Of a DNA stretch of 8,268 bases, positions 1 through 6,371 are shown in pieces. A program made the translations under genes and the position numbers. Source of the stretch: Eubacterium sp. (GTDB lineage Bacteria > Bacillota > Clostridia > Oscillospirales > Acutalibacteraceae); the NCBI GenBank assembly GCA_029059925.1, contig JAIDVA010000288.1, positions 1-8,268 on the forward strand, in the 5' to 3' direction. Below the pieces are notes generated by a model. The model was not told where the DNA came from. It made no database searches and was given only the letters and a program-made list of their open reading frames with translations. The stretch's first letter is position 1, and every line of letters starts with the position of its first letter.

Positions 1-772
1 TATTTACCGCTTCGCCTGTGATTCGCTTTTTCTTGTCAAGATAGCTGCCGAAAATTTCCATGGCACCGATACCGATCCTAAGTGTAACGAATTCGTGGCT
101 CATAGCGGCGAATACGGAGGTGCCTATGCCATTTTGTACCACTGTATTGAAATCAGGCACAAGATAAAATTTAATACCCTCTGACGCATTGGGCAGGAAC
201 ACGGAATGTACTGCAAGTGCTATCATAAGAATGATGAGTAATGACATCATTATTTTTGTAACCTTTTCAACACCGTTTTTAACACCAAGTGCACATATAC
301 CGAAGGAAACGATTATTGCAACCAGTGCCCAGATGCCCATTGTCATAGGCTGTGAAAGCATTGTGGAAAAGACATTTGCCACACCATCGGCGTCAAGCCC
401 TGTCATTTTACCTGTCAGCTCAAGATAAGCGTAGTACAGCATCCATCCGCCTACCATTGTATAAAACATCATAAGCAGAATACTGCCGAGAATGCTTATC
501 CATTTAAAGGCGTGCCATTTTGTGCCTTTTGGCTCAAGCTTTTCAAAAGCCTTGCCCATTCCAAGCTGACTGGCTCTGCCGACACTAAACTCGCAAACAA
601 GAATAGGCATACCTAAAATAATTAAGAATATCAAATACATTACAATAAATGCAGCACCGCCGTACATTCCGCATATGTAAGGAAACTTCCACACGTTGCC
701 GATTCCGACTGCGCATCCTGCCGAGACAAGTATGAATCCCAGCCTTGATGCAAATTTTTCTCTCTCTGCCAT
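1..772 (-). CDS. Sodium-dependent transporter, SNF/NSS (LeuT-like) family, N-terminal part
   Basis: Only the first 257 codons are present; the gene runs off the left edge. It should be a membrane symporter using the sodium gradient to import an amino acid or similar small solute. The N-terminus follows the LeuT pattern: a short cytosolic lead, then helix 1 with the broken-helix motif AVGIGNVWKFPY at residues 21-32. A21, V22 and N26 match the LeuT sodium-site residues A22, V23 and N27, and K29 sits at the gate arginine. Hydrophobic segments lie near 13-33, 39-60, 88-117, 142-163, 169-193 and 214-245. GIGAMEIFGSYL (234-245) is typical of helix 6. The ATG at 772-770 is preceded by GAGAGG (784-779) with a 6-nt spacer. 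Odd point: the unwound part of helix 6 reads SHEFVTLRIG where the family usually has something like GQAFFTLSIG. The substrate is unknown. A promoter of its own lies just upstream, so it is probably not part of the ABC operon. Confidence 0.93.
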   Translation of the reverse strand, partial: MAEREKFASRLGFILVSAGCAVGIGNVWKFPYICGMYGGAAFIVMYLIFLIILGMPILVCEFSVGRASQLGMGKAFEKLEPKGTKWHAFKWISILGSILLMMFYTMVGGWMLYYAYLELTGKMTGLDADGVANVFSTMLSQPMTMGIWALVAIIVSFGICALGVKNGVEKVTKIMMSLLIILMIALAVHSVFLPNASEGIKFYLVPDFNTVVQNGIGTSVFAAMSHEFVTLRIGIGAMEIFGSYLDKKKRITGEAVN

Positions 773-797
773 AAAAAACCTCTCAAATTGTTATTTT

Positions 798-816
798 AAA
801 CAATTATATATTGTTT
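798..816. repeat. Inverted repeat over the -10 box of the SNF promoter
   Basis: A perfect 7-bp inverted repeat, AAACAAT and ATTGTTT, flanks a 5-bp centre TATAT. It covers the whole -10 box of the SNF promoter and reaches close to the predicted start. Its position fits a repressor operator. It is AT-rich, so chance symmetry is a real alternative. Confidence 0.4.
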
Positions 817-831
817 TGCGGTAAATTTCAA
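803..831 (-). promoter_or_regulatory. Sigma-A promoter of the SNF transporter gene
   Basis: Read on the minus strand, TTGAAA (831-826) and a perfect TATAAT (808-803) are separated by exactly 17 bp. Transcription should start near 796, giving a leader of about 24 nt that holds the GAGAGG ribosome site. This is one of the best promoter matches in the window and argues that the transporter gene is transcribed independently of the ABC genes. Confidence 0.75.
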
Positions 832-878
832 CAGTAACGTCGTTGTAATGTTTTTAATAGACATAGAATAGGGATTTG

Positions 879-896
879 TTGGCGAAATATTGCCAA
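879..896. repeat. Inverted repeat TTGGC-N8-GCCAA between the ABC and SNF genes
   Basis: A 5-bp inverted repeat, TTGGC and GCCAA, surrounds an 8-bp centre. It lies 23 bp past the stop of the second ABC gene and about 48 bp upstream of the SNF -35 box. Read as minus-strand RNA it would form a short hairpin after the ABC operon. No U-run follows, so a classical intrinsic terminator is not supported. It could be a weak terminator, an RNA-end stabiliser or an operator for the SNF gene. Confidence 0.35.
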
Positions 897-918
897 AAGA
901 GGGAATTGGAATATTAAT

Positions 919-2754
919 TTATACATAATACTGTGATTGTGCTGACCATAATTGATAGTATTTGCCTTCTGTGTTTTGTACAAGCTCATCGTGTGAGCCC
1001 TGCTGGACAATTCTGCCGTCATCAAATACAAGAATATGATTGCAGAATCTGCACGAGGATAAGCGGTGCGAAATGTATATTGCCGTTTTATCGCCGACAA
1101 AGCTGTTGAATCGCTGATAAATTTCAAATTCCGATATCGGATCAAGTGCAGAGGTTGGTTCGTCGAGAATGACGAACGGTGCATCCTTATAAAGAGCCCT
1201 TGCAAGTGCAAGCTTTTGTGCTTCGCCACCCGAAATTTCAATGCCGTTATCATCAAAATCTTTATAAATTATACTGTTTTCTTTGTCAGTCATTTGTTCA
1301 ACACGTTCTTTAACACCTGCCTTGTCAAGACAGTCATATAGCTTTTCTTTGTCATATTCAAGCGAGGTGGTGACATTCTGTGACAGTGGTACGGAAAATA
1401 ATTGGAAATCCTGAAATACAACTGAAAACAGGCTCATATATTCATTCAAATCATATTTTTTGATGTTGATGCCGTTGAGCGTTATCTCACCGTCGGTTAC
1501 ATCATACAGCCTGCAAAGCAGCTTAATAAAGGTCGTTTTGCCTGAGCCGTTTTTGCCCACAACTGCCATATGCTGACCGATTTCAAGCTTCGCATTGAAA
1601 TTTTTTAAAATATATTCATCCGTGCCCGGATATTTGAAGGATACATTTTTAAATTCAATATCATATCGGTTGTCATTGCGCTTTTCAACAGGCAGTGTGC
1701 CGATATGCTTTCTCTGTGGTGTTTCAACAATTCTTTTTAGGTATGAGATATGCTCTGTTGACATGCCGAGAATTGATGAAATCTGTCCGATTAAATTTAT
1801 ACCCTCGGCTATCTGTAGTGATGCCCCGAGAAATAACACAAATGAACCGATACCAAACATACCTGCATATGCCTTAATAGCAACAAACAGATAAAACATA
1901 CCCATTATAATCATCTGAAATACCATTAATATGCTTGTGAATTTTGCCTGACTGTCAAAGGACTTTTTGTCCCACATATAAAGATCATTTAATGATTCAT
2001 TCCTTTTTTTGAGTACAGTTTCTTGCGCATTGTAAATTCTGATTTCCTTGCCGTTCTGATATTTTAGCGGAAAGTTATACCAATAACTGAATATGCCGAA
2101 CAGAGTATTGAATTTAAGCGTTAATCCGTTCATTATTTTCGAGTATTTATTTCCGATAAGTATCATAAAGAATCCGATGAATACAACCGAAACAGCGAGA
2201 ATTACAAGCGGCTTATAGGATGTTAAGAACGATGAATTATCAATTTCAAAGCATTTTATAATCAGCGGTCCTACAAGTATGAGTGAAAACATAAGCGACA
2301 GTATTCCTGTTATAAAATTGCCAAAGAGAAACCACATATTGGCGAATATACCATAGTTGTTCTGATACACAACCTTGTATGCCTTAACGGCAGTCTGAAA
2401 ATCAACATCCTCAAGTAACTCATAATCCTTATTCACGATGCTTTCTTCAAACACCTTGCCCTCATATATGTGAAGCAGCTCTGTTTTGTCATCCATTGCA
2501 CGGTCAGTCAGATGTCTTGCAAATTCAAATACTGCAATCAGCACTGCCATAGTAATACCGTAAAGGATAAGTGTTTTTATGTCTTTTGAGCCTGTAAGCT
2601 CATCTACTATTTTTGCAGAGAAAAAGGTGGGAATAAGCGGAAGGATTGCATTGCAAAGCCATTTTAAAACTGCAATGGGATAAATGCTTTTGTCAAATTT
2701 ATTGCATAAAGCAAAGGCAAAACGCAGACAGTCGATTTTTTCTTTAAAAGTCAT
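919..2754 (-). CDS. ABC exporter half-transporter (permease plus ATPase), second gene of the pair
   Basis: A 611-residue fused membrane/ATPase subunit of an ABC exporter. Six hydrophobic segments lie near 25-47, 61-81, 138-163, 180-201, 274-296 and 299-323, followed by a complete nucleotide-binding domain: Walker A GKNGSGKTT (400-408), Q-loop Q448, signature SGGE (508-511), Walker B ending D531-E532, SALD D-loop (535-538) and switch histidine H563. The catalytic glutamate and histidine are both present, so this site should hydrolyse ATP. The ATG at 2754-2752 is chosen because AGGAG (2766-2762) lies 7 nt upstream; a more upstream in-frame ATG at 2793 lies deeper in the previous gene and lacks this support. 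The start overlaps the end of the upstream ABC gene by 11 bp, which implies translational coupling and a heterodimer. There is no N-terminal peptidase domain. The substrate is unknown; peptide, lipid or drug export are all possible. Confidence 0.93.
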   Translation of the reverse strand: MTFKEKIDCLRFAFALCNKFDKSIYPIAVLKWLCNAILPLIPTFFSAKIVDELTGSKDIKTLILYGITMAVLIAVFEFARHLTDRAMDDKTELLHIYEGKVFEESIVNKDYELLEDVDFQTAVKAYKVVYQNNYGIFANMWFLFGNFITGILSLMFSLILVGPLIIKCFEIDNSSFLTSYKPLVILAVSVVFIGFFMILIGNKYSKIMNGLTLKFNTLFGIFSYWYNFPLKYQNGKEIRIYNAQETVLKKRNESLNDLYMWDKKSFDSQAKFTSILMVFQMIIMGMFYLFVAIKAYAGMFGIGSFVLFLGASLQIAEGINLIGQISSILGMSTEHISYLKRIVETPQRKHIGTLPVEKRNDNRYDIEFKNVSFKYPGTDEYILKNFNAKLEIGQHMAVVGKNGSGKTTFIKLLCRLYDVTDGEITLNGINIKKYDLNEYMSLFSVVFQDFQLFSVPLSQNVTTSLEYDKEKLYDCLDKAGVKERVEQMTDKENSIIYKDFDDNGIEISGGEAQKLALARALYKDAPFVILDEPTSALDPISEFEIYQRFNSFVGDKTAIYISHRLSSCRFCNHILVFDDGRIVQQGSHDELVQNTEGKYYQLWSAQSQYYV

Positions 2755-4549
2755 AGTCCTTCTCCTCTCTGTAGTAATAGCTTTGCATTTCATACATTCT
2801 GAAATAATCGCCCCTGCGTGCTATAAGCTCTTCGTGTGTTCCGCTTTCGGCAATCTGACCATCCTTAAGATATAAAATGCGGTCGCAAAAGCGTGTTGAG
2901 GACAGCCTGTGTGAAATATAAAAGGCGGTTTTATCCTTGGTTAAATCATTGAATTTGATATACAAATCATTTTCGGCAATCGGGTCAAGTGCTGCAGTCG
3001 GCTCATCAAGAATGATAATCGGTGCATCCTTGTAAAGTGCTCTTGCAAGAAACAGCTTTTGCAGCTCACCGCCCGAAAGGTCAATGCCGCCCTTGTTCAG
3101 CTCCTTGTCAAGCATCGTATCGGCTCCGTTTTCGAGTGTACAGATTTTATCGTAAAGTCCTGCCTTTTTTAGTGCGGCGGTCACTCTGTCTTCATCTGTA
3201 TTGCAGGATAGTGACACGTTTTCATAAATGCTTGCCGGCAGGCTGAAGGCGTCCTGAAATACTGCCGAAAACAGCGAAAAATACTGGCTCACAGGCATAT
3301 CGGATGTACTTATACCATTAATTAGAATCTCGCCATCGTCAGGCTTATATAAGCCTGAAAGCAGCTTCATGCAGGTGGTTTTGCCGGCACCGTTTTCACC
3401 CACAATCGCAAGCTTTTCACCGCTGCTGACCTTAAAGGATATGTTTTTTATTACAGGCAGTTCTTTGTTATAGGAAAAGGATACATTTTTAAATTCAACC
3501 TCGCATGCCTTATCCTTGTCAATGGGCACAGGCGGCTTGGTGTCATCCATTTCCTCAAGTGCCATAAACTCACGCAAATCACTGCACATCAGACAATTCT
3601 TTTTTATATCCTGAAAATCAAGTGCAATGCCTTTTATCCAAATTGAAAAAGCGTTCAAAATTCCGAAATAAAACGCAAAGTCACTTACGCTGATTTTGTT
3701 TTTTAACACACCGCTTATCAGAAAATACATGGTTGCACCCTCTCTGATAAGGATAAGTACCATTTCAAGCAATCTGTATTTTGTAAAGCTCTTAAAAAAT
3801 ACCTTTCCGATATCGGCACGGTCACCGATTAAAATATCCAGCATCGGGGAGAACCAGGAGGATATATTGAATATTCTGATATCCTTTGCCGCTTTAATCT
3901 CGGTTGGTTTGTTCAGTGTAAAATAGTTGACCTTTTGATAAACCGGAATTGTTTCATCATTATATTCTTTTTCATTGTCTGCAAGATGTGAAAAAATATA
4001 AAATGTGCATAAGCCTACAATCAAAAGCAGAAGACTGATTTTGAAATTGACATACAGAAAAATGGCACAGGCAGAGAATACACCGATAAAATCAAAGAAC
4101 AGCTTTTTGTACTGATATACTGCAGCAGATATACCTCGGTTTATATATCCTGTCATGCGTTGTGCCTTTTCAAGCATTTTACGTTTTTGTCTGCTTTCTA
4201 TGTTTTCATAAGGTATGTTCATACTGTGCAACAGTATTTTTGATTGGAATTCATATCTTATTTTATCTCTTTTTAATGCAAGCCTTGTTTCAATAAAGTC
4301 CCTTGCAATATTTGCTATAGCCGAAAGTATAACAAAAATGCCAACGGATATGAAAATTCTGTTCAGCTCACCGTCTGCTTCAAGAATGTTCAAAAGCATT
4401 TTCAAAAGCACGGTTGACATAAGCGGTGCAACAACGGCAGGCAGCGCATAGAGCATCATAAGCGGTATGGTTTGTCTGTCAATCCTGTGTATTTCGCTGA
4501 GCATATATTTGCTGTTGTCAAAAACAGAATACTTGGTTTTGTTCTTCAT
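2744..4549 (-). CDS. ABC exporter half-transporter (permease plus ATPase), first gene of the pair
   Basis: A 601-residue partner of the following ABC gene, with the same fused architecture. Hydrophobic segments lie near 27-52, 65-86, 150-168, 171-190, 260-282 and 291-310. The ATPase domain has Walker A GENGAGKTT (384-392), Q-loop Q432, signature LSGGE (491-495), Walker B ending D515-E516, AALD D-loop and H-loop H547. All key residues are intact, unlike many heterodimeric exporters in which one half has a degenerate site. The ATG at 4549-4547 is preferred because GAGGTG (4560-4555) lies 5 nt upstream; an in-frame ATG at 4606 has no such site and would lie inside the putative operator. The long cytosolic N-terminus has no C39 peptidase motif. 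Its place behind a LytTR/GHKL two-component pair suggests regulated export or self-protection, but no cargo gene is visible. Confidence 0.93.
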   Translation of the reverse strand: MKNKTKYSVFDNSKYMLSEIHRIDRQTIPLMMLYALPAVVAPLMSTVLLKMLLNILEADGELNRIFISVGIFVILSAIANIARDFIETRLALKRDKIRYEFQSKILLHSMNIPYENIESRQKRKMLEKAQRMTGYINRGISAAVYQYKKLFFDFIGVFSACAIFLYVNFKISLLLLIVGLCTFYIFSHLADNEKEYNDETIPVYQKVNYFTLNKPTEIKAAKDIRIFNISSWFSPMLDILIGDRADIGKVFFKSFTKYRLLEMVLILIREGATMYFLISGVLKNKISVSDFAFYFGILNAFSIWIKGIALDFQDIKKNCLMCSDLREFMALEEMDDTKPPVPIDKDKACEVEFKNVSFSYNKELPVIKNISFKVSSGEKLAIVGENGAGKTTCMKLLSGLYKPDDGEILINGISTSDMPVSQYFSLFSAVFQDAFSLPASIYENVSLSCNTDEDRVTAALKKAGLYDKICTLENGADTMLDKELNKGGIDLSGGELQKLFLARALYKDAPIIILDEPTAALDPIAENDLYIKFNDLTKDKTAFYISHRLSSTRFCDRILYLKDGQIAESGTHEELIARRGDYFRMYEMQSYYYREEKDYDF

Positions 4550-4568
4550 CTTATCACCTCGTGTTGAT

Positions 4569-4597
4569 AGTATCACACTTTCAGCAGGAATATAAAA
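4569..4597 (-). promoter_or_regulatory. Candidate activator-dependent promoter of the ABC operon
   Basis: On the minus strand, TGTGATACT (4577-4569) resembles an extended -10 (TG-n-GATACT), and the -35 position (4597-4592, TTTTAT) is poor. A weak -35 next to an operator is what an activated promoter would show. The regulator promoter region has nearly the same string, TGTGATAAT. The predicted start near 4562 leaves only about a dozen bases before the ATG, with the ribosome site almost at the RNA end, so this call is tentative. TGATA-C-TATCA (4575-4565) forms a perfect 11-bp palindrome over the -10. Confidence 0.35.
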
Positions 4598-4627
4598 AAT
4601 ACGCACGAACGGTATGGATTTGTGCGT
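4594..4627 (-). terminator. Candidate intrinsic terminator after the kinase gene
   Basis: On the minus strand, ACGCAC (4627-4622) pairs with GTGCGT (4606-4601). An inner AA/TT pairing is possible across a mismatch, around a large loop, and the stem is followed by A and then six Ts (4599-4594). It begins 46 bp past the kinase stop, where the regulator-kinase transcript would be expected to end. The stem is short, so termination may be partial, letting some transcripts continue into the ABC genes. It shares bases with the putative LytTR site. Confidence 0.5.
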
Positions 4628-4634
4628 GAATGGT
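4605..4634 (-). promoter_or_regulatory. Putative LytTR response-regulator binding site (9-12-9 direct repeat)
   Basis: Read on the minus strand, ACCATTCAC (4634-4626) and ACCGTTCGT (4613-4605) are direct repeats 21 bp apart, with a 12-bp spacer. The second fits the degenerate LytTR half-site (T/A)(A/C)(C/A)GTTN(A/G)(T/G) at every position; the first shares six of nine bases with it. This spacing is that of AgrA-type sites, with both half-sites on one DNA face. It lies just upstream of the candidate ABC promoter and behind a LytTR regulator gene. Binding is inferred, not shown. Confidence 0.45.
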
Positions 4635-4672
4635 TAATCGTGTATGTTTTTTGTTGTTTTATAAGATATTTT

Positions 4673-5404
4673 TTAAAGCGAAATCATAATCTCGGTTGCA
4701 AAAACATCTGTCTCGTCCTGTCGGTTAATATAACCGCCGTATTTTGAAACGATTTTGTCAATTCGTTTGAGACCGAAGCCGTGGTTTTCATTCTTGGTGG
4801 TGAAATAGATTTTGCCTTCCTTTTTGATTTCTCCGCCGACCGAATTTGATATGGATATATAAAGCTGCTGCTTTAAAAGGCCGATATAAATTCTGATAAA
4901 GCGTTTGTCACTGTCCTCAAGCTTACAGCAAGCCTCAATTGCATTGTCAAGCAGATTGCCTATAATAACGCAGATATCCGTGTCACTTACTCTGATTTTT
5001 TCGGGAACGGCGGCTGTGGCATCAATGTGGATATCCTTTGACTGAGCAAGGGATATTTTACTGTTTAATATTGCATCCACCATAACATTGCCTGTTTTTA
5101 GAACAGTATCAACAGTTGTAAGGTCCTTATTCAGCTCGTTCAGATAATTACCAAGCAGCTTATAATTGCCCTGCTCAAGATGAATTTTCATCGTGGCAAT
5201 ATGATTTTTATAATCATGGCGCCATCCGCGCATCTGACGGTACATATTCTCAACCTCGTTATAATGCTTTTGCAGCAAATCGTTCTGATAGCTTTCAAGC
5301 TTTTTCTCGGAATAGCGTTTGATTGCAAGCCGGATTGAAACAGTCAGCAAAACTGCGAAAAGTATGGCTGCAATAACAATGATTACTATGATTTTGGTAT
5401 TCAT
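4673..5404 (-). CDS. Short GHKL sensor histidine kinase, AgrC/ComD-like, with one membrane segment
   Basis: A 243-residue kinase expected to phosphorylate the adjacent LytTR regulator. One hydrophobic helix (about 4-26) is followed by a charged, coiled-coil-like stretch (about 32-57), then the phospho-acceptor motif RHDYKNHI with H63. The ATP-binding domain has an N-box NLLDNAIEA (N150, D153, N154) and a G-box HGFGL (G209, G211). RHDYKNH and the GHKL fold place it in the HPK10 group that pairs with LytTR regulators. AgrC-type kinases are usually over 400 residues with a multi-helix sensor; here the sensor is missing. The ATG at 5404-5402 lies 7 nt past the regulator stop, with AGGAG (5420-5416) inside the regulator's last codons, a rather long 11 nt upstream. 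An in-frame ATG at 5506 would overlap the regulator by about 95 bp and is unlikely. Operon with the regulator is near certain. Confidence 0.92.
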   Translation of the reverse strand: MNTKIIVIIVIAAILFAVLLTVSIRLAIKRYSEKKLESYQNDLLQKHYNEVENMYRQMRGWRHDYKNHIATMKIHLEQGNYKLLGNYLNELNKDLTTVDTVLKTGNVMVDAILNSKISLAQSKDIHIDATAAVPEKIRVSDTDICVIIGNLLDNAIEACCKLEDSDKRFIRIYIGLLKQQLYISISNSVGGEIKKEGKIYFTTKNENHGFGLKRIDKIVSKYGGYINRQDETDVFATEIMISL

Positions 5405-5411
5405 TAATGTA

Positions 5412-6107
5412 TTATCTCCTGTAAAATGCAATGAAAGCACTGTTAAAATCGTTATAGATTCGTCTGCTGATTGGGATTGATGAACCATTATCCATAACGG
5501 CATCATATTTTTTAATTGAATTGATATGCTTTATATTTACAATATATGAGCGGTGACATTTGTAAAAATCATCGCTGAGCTTTTGTTCAATACTGCTGAT
5601 GCTTTCGTTTATAAAAAACTCTCTGTCATTCATCACAACTTTGGTTTTGTGAGAAAAAGCTTCTGAATATATGATATCATCAATTGCAACAGCGATGCTG
5701 CCTTGCTCGCTTTCAAGTATAATGCGTTTTTGTGAAGTGGATTTTTTGCGCGAGGTGTTCAGGCATTCGAACAGCTTAACCTCATCAACAGGCTTTAAAA
5801 GATACTGAACCGCACCAACGTCATAGCCGTCAAAAACATAGTCCGATACAGCGGTAATGAATATGATTACGGCATCATCATTAAAGCTGCGTATTCTTTT
5901 TGCAAGCGAAATTCCGTTTTCACCATCCATTTGTATATCAAGCAGCAAAATATCAAAGCCGCCGGGGGTATAATCAAAAAGTAATTCTTCTGCACTTTTA
6001 TAGAGCGAGATTTTGTTTTTTCCGTTTGTGTTGTTGCTCCACTTTTTTACAAGTGAACAGATGTATTCAAGCTGCAGCAAATCGTCATCGCAGATTGCTA
6101 TGTTCAT
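5412..6107 (-). CDS. LytTR-family DNA-binding response regulator
   Basis: A 231-residue two-domain regulator. The receiver domain (about 1-120) has the acidic cluster D7-D9, the phospho-acceptor D57 in LLLDIQM, T85 after a hydrophobic strand, and K105 in the LLKP motif. The C-terminal part (about 127-231) is a LytTR DNA-binding domain with the hallmark FYKCHRSYIVN (171-181) and the typical end ISRR-hydrophobic pattern. LytTR proteins usually bind 9-bp direct repeats and activate nearby exporters, peptides or their own operon. The ATG at 6107-6105 has a strong AAAGGAG site (6121-6115) 7 nt upstream. It is first in a two-gene operon with the kinase, and divergent from the Amt-PII gene. A candidate target is the direct repeat ahead of the ABC genes. 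Confidence 0.95.
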   Translation of the reverse strand: MNIAICDDDLLQLEYICSLVKKWSNNTNGKNKISLYKSAEELLFDYTPGGFDILLLDIQMDGENGISLAKRIRSFNDDAVIIFITAVSDYVFDGYDVGAVQYLLKPVDEVKLFECLNTSRKKSTSQKRIILESEQGSIAVAIDDIIYSEAFSHKTKVVMNDREFFINESISSIEQKLSDDFYKCHRSYIVNIKHINSIKKYDAVMDNGSSIPISRRIYNDFNSAFIAFYRR

Positions 6108-6146
6108 AATCTCACTCCTTTACTTTTTTGCAGTCCATATAAAAAT

Positions 6147-6177
6147 ATTATCACAAAAGGCGGGTTTTAGCAATCAA
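6147..6177 (-). promoter_or_regulatory. Candidate promoter of the regulator-kinase operon
   Basis: On the minus strand, TGTGATAAT (6155-6147) is a good extended -10 (TG-n-GATAAT, five of six bases). Possible -35 boxes are TTGATT (6177-6172, 19-bp spacer) or TTGCTA (6173-6168, 15-bp spacer); neither is at ideal spacing, which an extended -10 can tolerate. The predicted start near 6140 gives a leader of about 33 nt ending in the strong ribosome site. Confidence 0.5.
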
Positions 6178-6220
6178 TAATGTGCCTCAAAATAATTTTT
6201 GCAAAATTTTCGAAAAAGTA

Positions 6221-6250
6221 TTGACATTTGCCGTAAACGGCATTTATAAT
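6221..6250 (+). promoter_or_regulatory. Strong sigma-A promoter reading toward the Amt-PII gene
   Basis: A perfect TTGACA (6221-6226) and a perfect TATAAT (6245-6250) are separated by 18 bp. An A/T-run-rich stretch (about 6189-6220) lies upstream where an UP element would be; it includes the palindrome TTTTGCAAAA (6197-6206). Transcription should start near 6257. The promoter is 248 bp ahead of the Amt start, with two terminators between them. Confidence 0.8.
6229..6242. promoter_or_regulatory. Palindromic operator between the -35 and -10 boxes
   Basis: TGCCGT (6229-6234) and ACGGCA (6237-6242) form a perfect 6-bp inverted repeat around AA. It is GC-rich within AT-rich DNA and lies entirely inside the spacer of the plus-strand promoter. 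That is the classic place for a repressor, or for a MerR-type activator that untwists a long spacer. The protein that would bind it is unknown. Confidence 0.5.
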
Positions 6251-6268
6251 GATATGTGTTAAGAGCAA

Positions 6269-6302
6269 GGGTGTTCCGATTAGTCGGAGCACCCCCTTTT
6301 TT
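6269..6302 (+). terminator. First intrinsic terminator in the Amt-PII leader
   Basis: GGGTGTTCCGA (6269-6279) pairs with TCGGAGCACCC (6284-6294) as an 11-bp stem with one G-U pair and a TTAG loop, followed by CC and six Ts (6297-6302). It begins only about 12 nt after the predicted RNA start. No A-run lies on the other side, so it acts on the plus strand. Confidence 0.8.
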
Positions 6303-6314
6303 GTATATACTGCT

Positions 6315-6334
6315 GATATTTCAAAACAAATATC
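6315..6334 (+). other. Small hairpin with hexaloop between the two leader terminators
   Basis: GATATTT (6315-6321) pairs perfectly with AAATATC (6328-6334) around the 6-nt loop CAAAAC. It is AT-only apart from the closing G-C pair, so it is modestly stable. It may be part of a switching structure or may simply be chance in AT-rich DNA. Confidence 0.35.
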
Positions 6335-6371
6335 TAAGAGGTATAGTGTTTTATTATCAATTTGCACAATG

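Noticed and set aside
828..1256. A 142-codon minus-strand frame at the end of the second ABC gene
   Set aside because: It is another frame of the ATPase-domain coding region and lacks a ribosome site or recognisable domain.
4550..4672. A small peptide gene (autoinducer or bacteriocin precursor) between kinase and ABC genes
   Set aside because: No start with a ribosome site and no frame of useful length was found on either strand in this gap.
5405..5506. A longer kinase start overlapping the regulator
   Set aside because: The extra 34 residues are the out-of-frame end of the regulator, and the ribosome site points to the ATG at 5404.
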